From: Cohnella lubricantis
GTDB taxonomy: Bacteria; Bacillota; Bacilli; Paenibacillales; Paenibacillaceae
Length of the DNA: 64,000 nucleotides
Assembly (NCBI RefSeq): GCF_014212015.1
Contig: NZ_JACJVN010000009.1
Coordinates: forward strand, 1 to 64,000
Direction: 5' to 3'
This document shows positions 61,674 to 64,000 of the stretch, in pieces (position 1 is the first letter of the stretch; every line of letters starts with the position of its first letter). The position numbers and the translations under genes are program-made. The notes under the pieces were generated by a model that saw only the letters and a list, made by a program, of their open reading frames with translations, had not been told where the DNA came from and ran no database searches.

Positions 61674-62419
61674 ATATGCTGACGGCGCTATGGGCGGAGA
61701 GCTTGAAGGTTCGCCGCTCAAGAATCATATGGATCTCGCTCATGGCAGCGACGCTTCTGCCGATCCTCTTCGGGCTGGTCATGGCGGGTCTGATCAGCTC
61801 CAAGCCGGCTCTAGAGGGGCAGGAGGCGAATATGCAAGCCTATCTGAACCAGCTGGGCGTAGCGGTATCGGTGGGAGGCATTATCGGGTTCGGCTTCCTC
61901 TACAGCTGGATCTTCGGACGCGAATATTCGGACCGGACCGTGAAGGATTTGCTGGCGCTGCCCGTACCCCGATTCCAAGTCGTCTTGTCGAAAATGTTCG
62001 TGGCCGCGCTCTGGTGCGCAGCCCTCGCGGCGTGGCTATTCGCCGTTGGCTGCGCGACGGGCTGGCTCGTATCGCTGGACGGCTGGAGCGGCGGCGTCAT
62101 CGCGGACAGCTTGCCCCGCTATGCCGAGACGACGATCATGGTCATCTGCTTAAGTCTGCCGATCGGCTGGATCGCGAGCGCGGGCAGAGGGTACATGGCC
62201 GCGCTCGGCTTCGTCGTGTTGATGGTGATCGCCGCCAATCTTGGCGGCGCGATCGGAATTGAGTCGTATATGCCGTGGGCGGTGCCCGGCCTGCTGAATG
62301 GCGCAGCGGGCGAAGACAAGATGAATCTCGAGGCCGTCAGCCTCGCCCTGCCCTACGTGACCGGTGCGGTTGGCATCGCGGGCACGATCGCTTGGTGGCG
62401 GTACGCGGATCAGACGTAA
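61670..62419 (+). CDS. ABC exporter permease
   Basis: ABC-2-type permease of 249 residues with about six membrane helices. It begins MNMLTALWAESLKVRRSRIIW, the amphipathic entry typical of BcrB/LanE-like permeases, and has FGREYSDRTVKDLLALPVPR, the conserved cytoplasmic region, after the second helix. Translationally coupled to its ATPase. A single permease suggests a homodimer. The substrate is unknown. Confidence 0.9.
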   Translation: MNMLTALWAESLKVRRSRIIWISLMAATLLPILFGLVMAGLISSKPALEGQEANMQAYLNQLGVAVSVGGIIGFGFLYSWIFGREYSDRTVKDLLALPVPRFQVVLSKMFVAALWCAALAAWLFAVGCATGWLVSLDGWSGGVIADSLPRYAETTIMVICLSLPIGWIASAGRGYMAALGFVVLMVIAANLGGAIGIESYMPWAVPGLLNGAAGEDKMNLEAVSLALPYVTGAVGIAGTIAWWRYADQT

Positions 62420-62466
62420 GCCGTCTTATGTAGCCGTTCCTTGCCTCGCCTACCCATTGGCCCATC

Positions 62467-63264
62467 TCACTTCCGCTTCCGATACTCGCCCGGCGAGACG
62501 CCGTAGCGTTCCCGGAACACGCGGTGGAGGTACGTATAGCTGCCGAACCCGGCCTCCTCCGCGATCCTCTCCAGCGTGAATTGGCTGTTCTCCATTAGGC
62601 GAAGCGCAATCGCAAGCCGTACTTGCTGCACATACTTCATGATCGATACCCCGAACCGCGCTTTGAAAAGGTGGACGGCCCGCGTCACGCTGATGCCGGC
62701 CTGCCGGGCGATGTCCTCGAGCTTCAGCGGCTCGTTGGCGTGAGCTTCGATATAGCCCTTCATCTTCAAGGCGCTCAGCACGGAGGCGGTGGAGACAATT
62801 GGCGCTTCTTCAATGGCGCGGTCGATCAGGTTGCACAGCGCCTTGAGTAGCGATGCCAGAATCTCCTGGCTGCCGCCGTCCAGCCGCCGCTTCTCCACGA
62901 TTAACGGTTCCCACACCGCCACCAGCGGCACGACGTCCGCGATTCGCGTCTTGGCTGGGCGTTCGCGCCGGCTCCACCAATCGTCCAGCCACGATCCCGT
63001 GCACATGACGTAATAATCGCCGCTAGGACCTAGCTTGCTCTCCTTGTTGCCTATCCACAGATCGTACGCTTGGCCGGGGCTGAACAGCATGAGATCACCT
63101 GGCAGCACTTGCTCCATGCGGCCGTCAATGAGCGCTTCGCTCTCTCCTTCCATCTGGAGGCGAAGGATATACGTGTCCAGGCCGCTCCGGAACACATGAT
63201 GGAACGGCTGGGCATGTCGCGAGAACGCGCATAGCTGAATGTCGATCTCCGCTGTTTGTTCCAT
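62467..63264 (-). CDS. AraC-family transcriptional regulator
   Basis: 265 residues: an N-terminal cupin-like sensor domain (about 1-150, MEQVLPGDLMLFSPGQAYDL) and two C-terminal HTH motifs (LKLEDIARQAGISVTRAVHL and FTLERIAEEAGFGSYTYLHR, ending FRERYGVSPGEYRKRK). AAGGAG precedes the ATG. Divergent from the GH30 gene, with a dyad between them, so it probably activates that glycosidase in response to a sugar. Confidence 0.93.
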   Translation of the reverse strand: MEQTAEIDIQLCAFSRHAQPFHHVFRSGLDTYILRLQMEGESEALIDGRMEQVLPGDLMLFSPGQAYDLWIGNKESKLGPSGDYYVMCTGSWLDDWWSRRERPAKTRIADVVPLVAVWEPLIVEKRRLDGGSQEILASLLKALCNLIDRAIEEAPIVSTASVLSALKMKGYIEAHANEPLKLEDIARQAGISVTRAVHLFKARFGVSIMKYVQQVRLAIALRLMENSQFTLERIAEEAGFGSYTYLHRVFRERYGVSPGEYRKRK

Positions 63265-63367
63265 TCGGCTGTCTCCTTCCGATCGCGATAGAACCCCGGC
63301 AACTCCATAGAATGACCAGATCGTTGAGGTTATGAACCATATAGTTGCTACAATTAACGGCGGTTAT

Positions 63368-63398
63368 CTCCCTATAATAGAGTATATCGTATAGGGAG
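63368..63398. promoter_or_regulatory. Dyad spanning the GH30 promoter and ribosome site
   Basis: CTCCCTATA, 13 bases, TATAGGGAG: a perfect 9-bp inverted repeat. The left arm runs into the -10 box TATAAT (63373-63378) and the right arm contains the AGGGAGG ribosome site of the GH30 gene. No good -35 is present, as expected for an activator-dependent promoter. Confidence 0.6.
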
Positions 63399-63411
63399 GA
63401 AAGCCTACATC

Positions 63412-64000
63412 ATGCCGAATAACACGATTCGCGTCATTCAGACGGCCAAAGATACGAGCGACCGCTTGACAGAGCTTGCGCCGCTTCGCTTCGTGCCGGA
63501 TACGGACGAGCGGGAGATGCAGTTGATCAATATCTATGAAGATCTCGAATACCAAGAGATCGAAGGCTTCGGCGGCGCGTTGACGGAAGCGTCGGCCGTG
63601 ACGATCGCCAAGATGAGCCCGGCGAAGCAGCAAGAGATTCTCGAGGCTTACTTCCACCCGGAGAGAGGGATCGGCTACACGATCGCCCGAAGCCACATTC
63701 AGAGCTGCGACTTCGCGCTCGGCAACTACGCATACGTCGAAGAAGGCGATGCGGAACTGAAGACATTCACCATCGACCATGACCGCGAGGCAATCATGCC
63801 GCTGATCCGCCAAGCGGGAGCGCTGACCGGCGAATCGTTCCGCCTGTTCTCCTCGCCGTGGAGCCCTCCTGCTTGGATGAAGACGAACGGCCAGATGAAC
63901 GGCGGCGGCTCGCTCAAGCCGGAATACCGGCAAGCCTGGGCGGACATGTTCGTGAAGTACGTGCAAGAGTATGAAGCAGCCGGCATCCCGATCTGGGCCG
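63412..64000 (+). CDS. Glycoside hydrolase family 30 enzyme (5' part only)
   Basis: The first 196 codons of a GH30 glucosylceramidase/beta-1,6-glucanase-like protein; the gene runs past the window edge. Recognisable are IEGFGGALTEASAVTIA, YFHPERGIGYTIARSHIQSCDFAL, LFSSPWSPPAWMKTNGQMNG and QAWADMFVKYVQEYEAAGIPIW. Both catalytic glutamates lie beyond the window. No signal peptide, so it is probably intracellular. AGGGAGG is about 12 bases before the ATG. Confidence 0.92.
   Translation, partial: MPNNTIRVIQTAKDTSDRLTELAPLRFVPDTDEREMQLINIYEDLEYQEIEGFGGALTEASAVTIAKMSPAKQQEILEAYFHPERGIGYTIARSHIQSCDFALGNYAYVEEGDAELKTFTIDHDREAIMPLIRQAGALTGESFRLFSSPWSPPAWMKTNGQMNGGGSLKPEYRQAWADMFVKYVQEYEAAGIPIWA

Overview
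The window comes from a high-GC, endospore-forming member of the Firmicutes, most likely Paenibacillaceae (Cohnella/Paenibacillus-like). The evidence is an alpha/beta-type small acid-soluble spore protein, SLH-domain surface proteins, a DUF1796 protein, a CUT1-type lipoprotein/permease uptake operon, strong AGGAGG-type ribosome sites and many TTG/GTG starts. This is inferred from gene content; no rRNA is present to confirm it.

Layout. 0.1-3.5 kb (minus strand): a complete pqqABCDE operon for the redox cofactor PQQ, unusual in a Gram-positive. 3.8-7.5 kb: two translationally coupled cyclic-di-GMP proteins, a diguanylate cyclase carrying a dead EAL domain plus CBS domains, and an intact EAL phosphodiesterase. 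7.5-8.0 kb: a tandem array of 51-bp hairpin units, with one stray copy at 55.1 kb. 8.2-14.3 kb: housekeeping genes (polA, mutM, coaE, a lytic transglycosylase, a SASP, nrdR) and tRNA-Ala/tRNA-Lys. 14.5-15.1 kb: a MarR regulator followed by a decayed FMN reductase. 15.6-19.6 kb: cheW, cheA and a chemoreceptor. 19.9-28.1 kb: an MFS exporter, a GH43 enzyme, and a sugar ABC uptake operon ending in a GH2 glycosidase, driven by a promoter whose -35 lies inside a perfect CcpA cre site. 28-31.5 kb: a DinB protein, an Fn3/SLH surface protein and a lactonase-like beta-propeller. 31.6-34.8 kb (minus): a GntR(YtrA-type)-controlled ABC operon. 34.9-44 kb: an M29 aminopeptidase, a DUF1796 protein, a large SLH-anchored chitinase, an orphan protein, a second GH43 and a Fur-boxed FhuF-type iron reductase. 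44-47.1 kb: a NarL-type two-component system, a divergent membrane protein and a receiver-like protein. 47.3-50.7 kb: a GH3 glycosidase and a LysR regulator. 50.7-55.8 kb: an SLH protein, a Tyr/Pro-rich protein, a SRPBCC protein, a quinone reductase divergent from a MarR-ROK regulator pair, and a membrane protein. 55.9-59.8 kb: two TetR regulators divergent from an aldehyde dehydrogenase/iron alcohol dehydrogenase pair. 60-62.4 kb: a TetR-controlled ABC exporter with matching operators. 62.5-64 kb: an AraC regulator and the 5' part of a GH30 enzyme.

Together the genes suggest a polysaccharide-degrading soil or plant-associated bacterium: GH2, GH3, GH18, two GH43 and GH30 enzymes, CUT1 uptake and catabolite repression. 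It senses with chemotaxis, cyclic-di-GMP and two-component proteins, and many operons are controlled by a local regulator with visible operators. No phage, transposase, CRISPR or plasmid genes were seen. All functional calls rest on reading motifs by eye; no database search was run.
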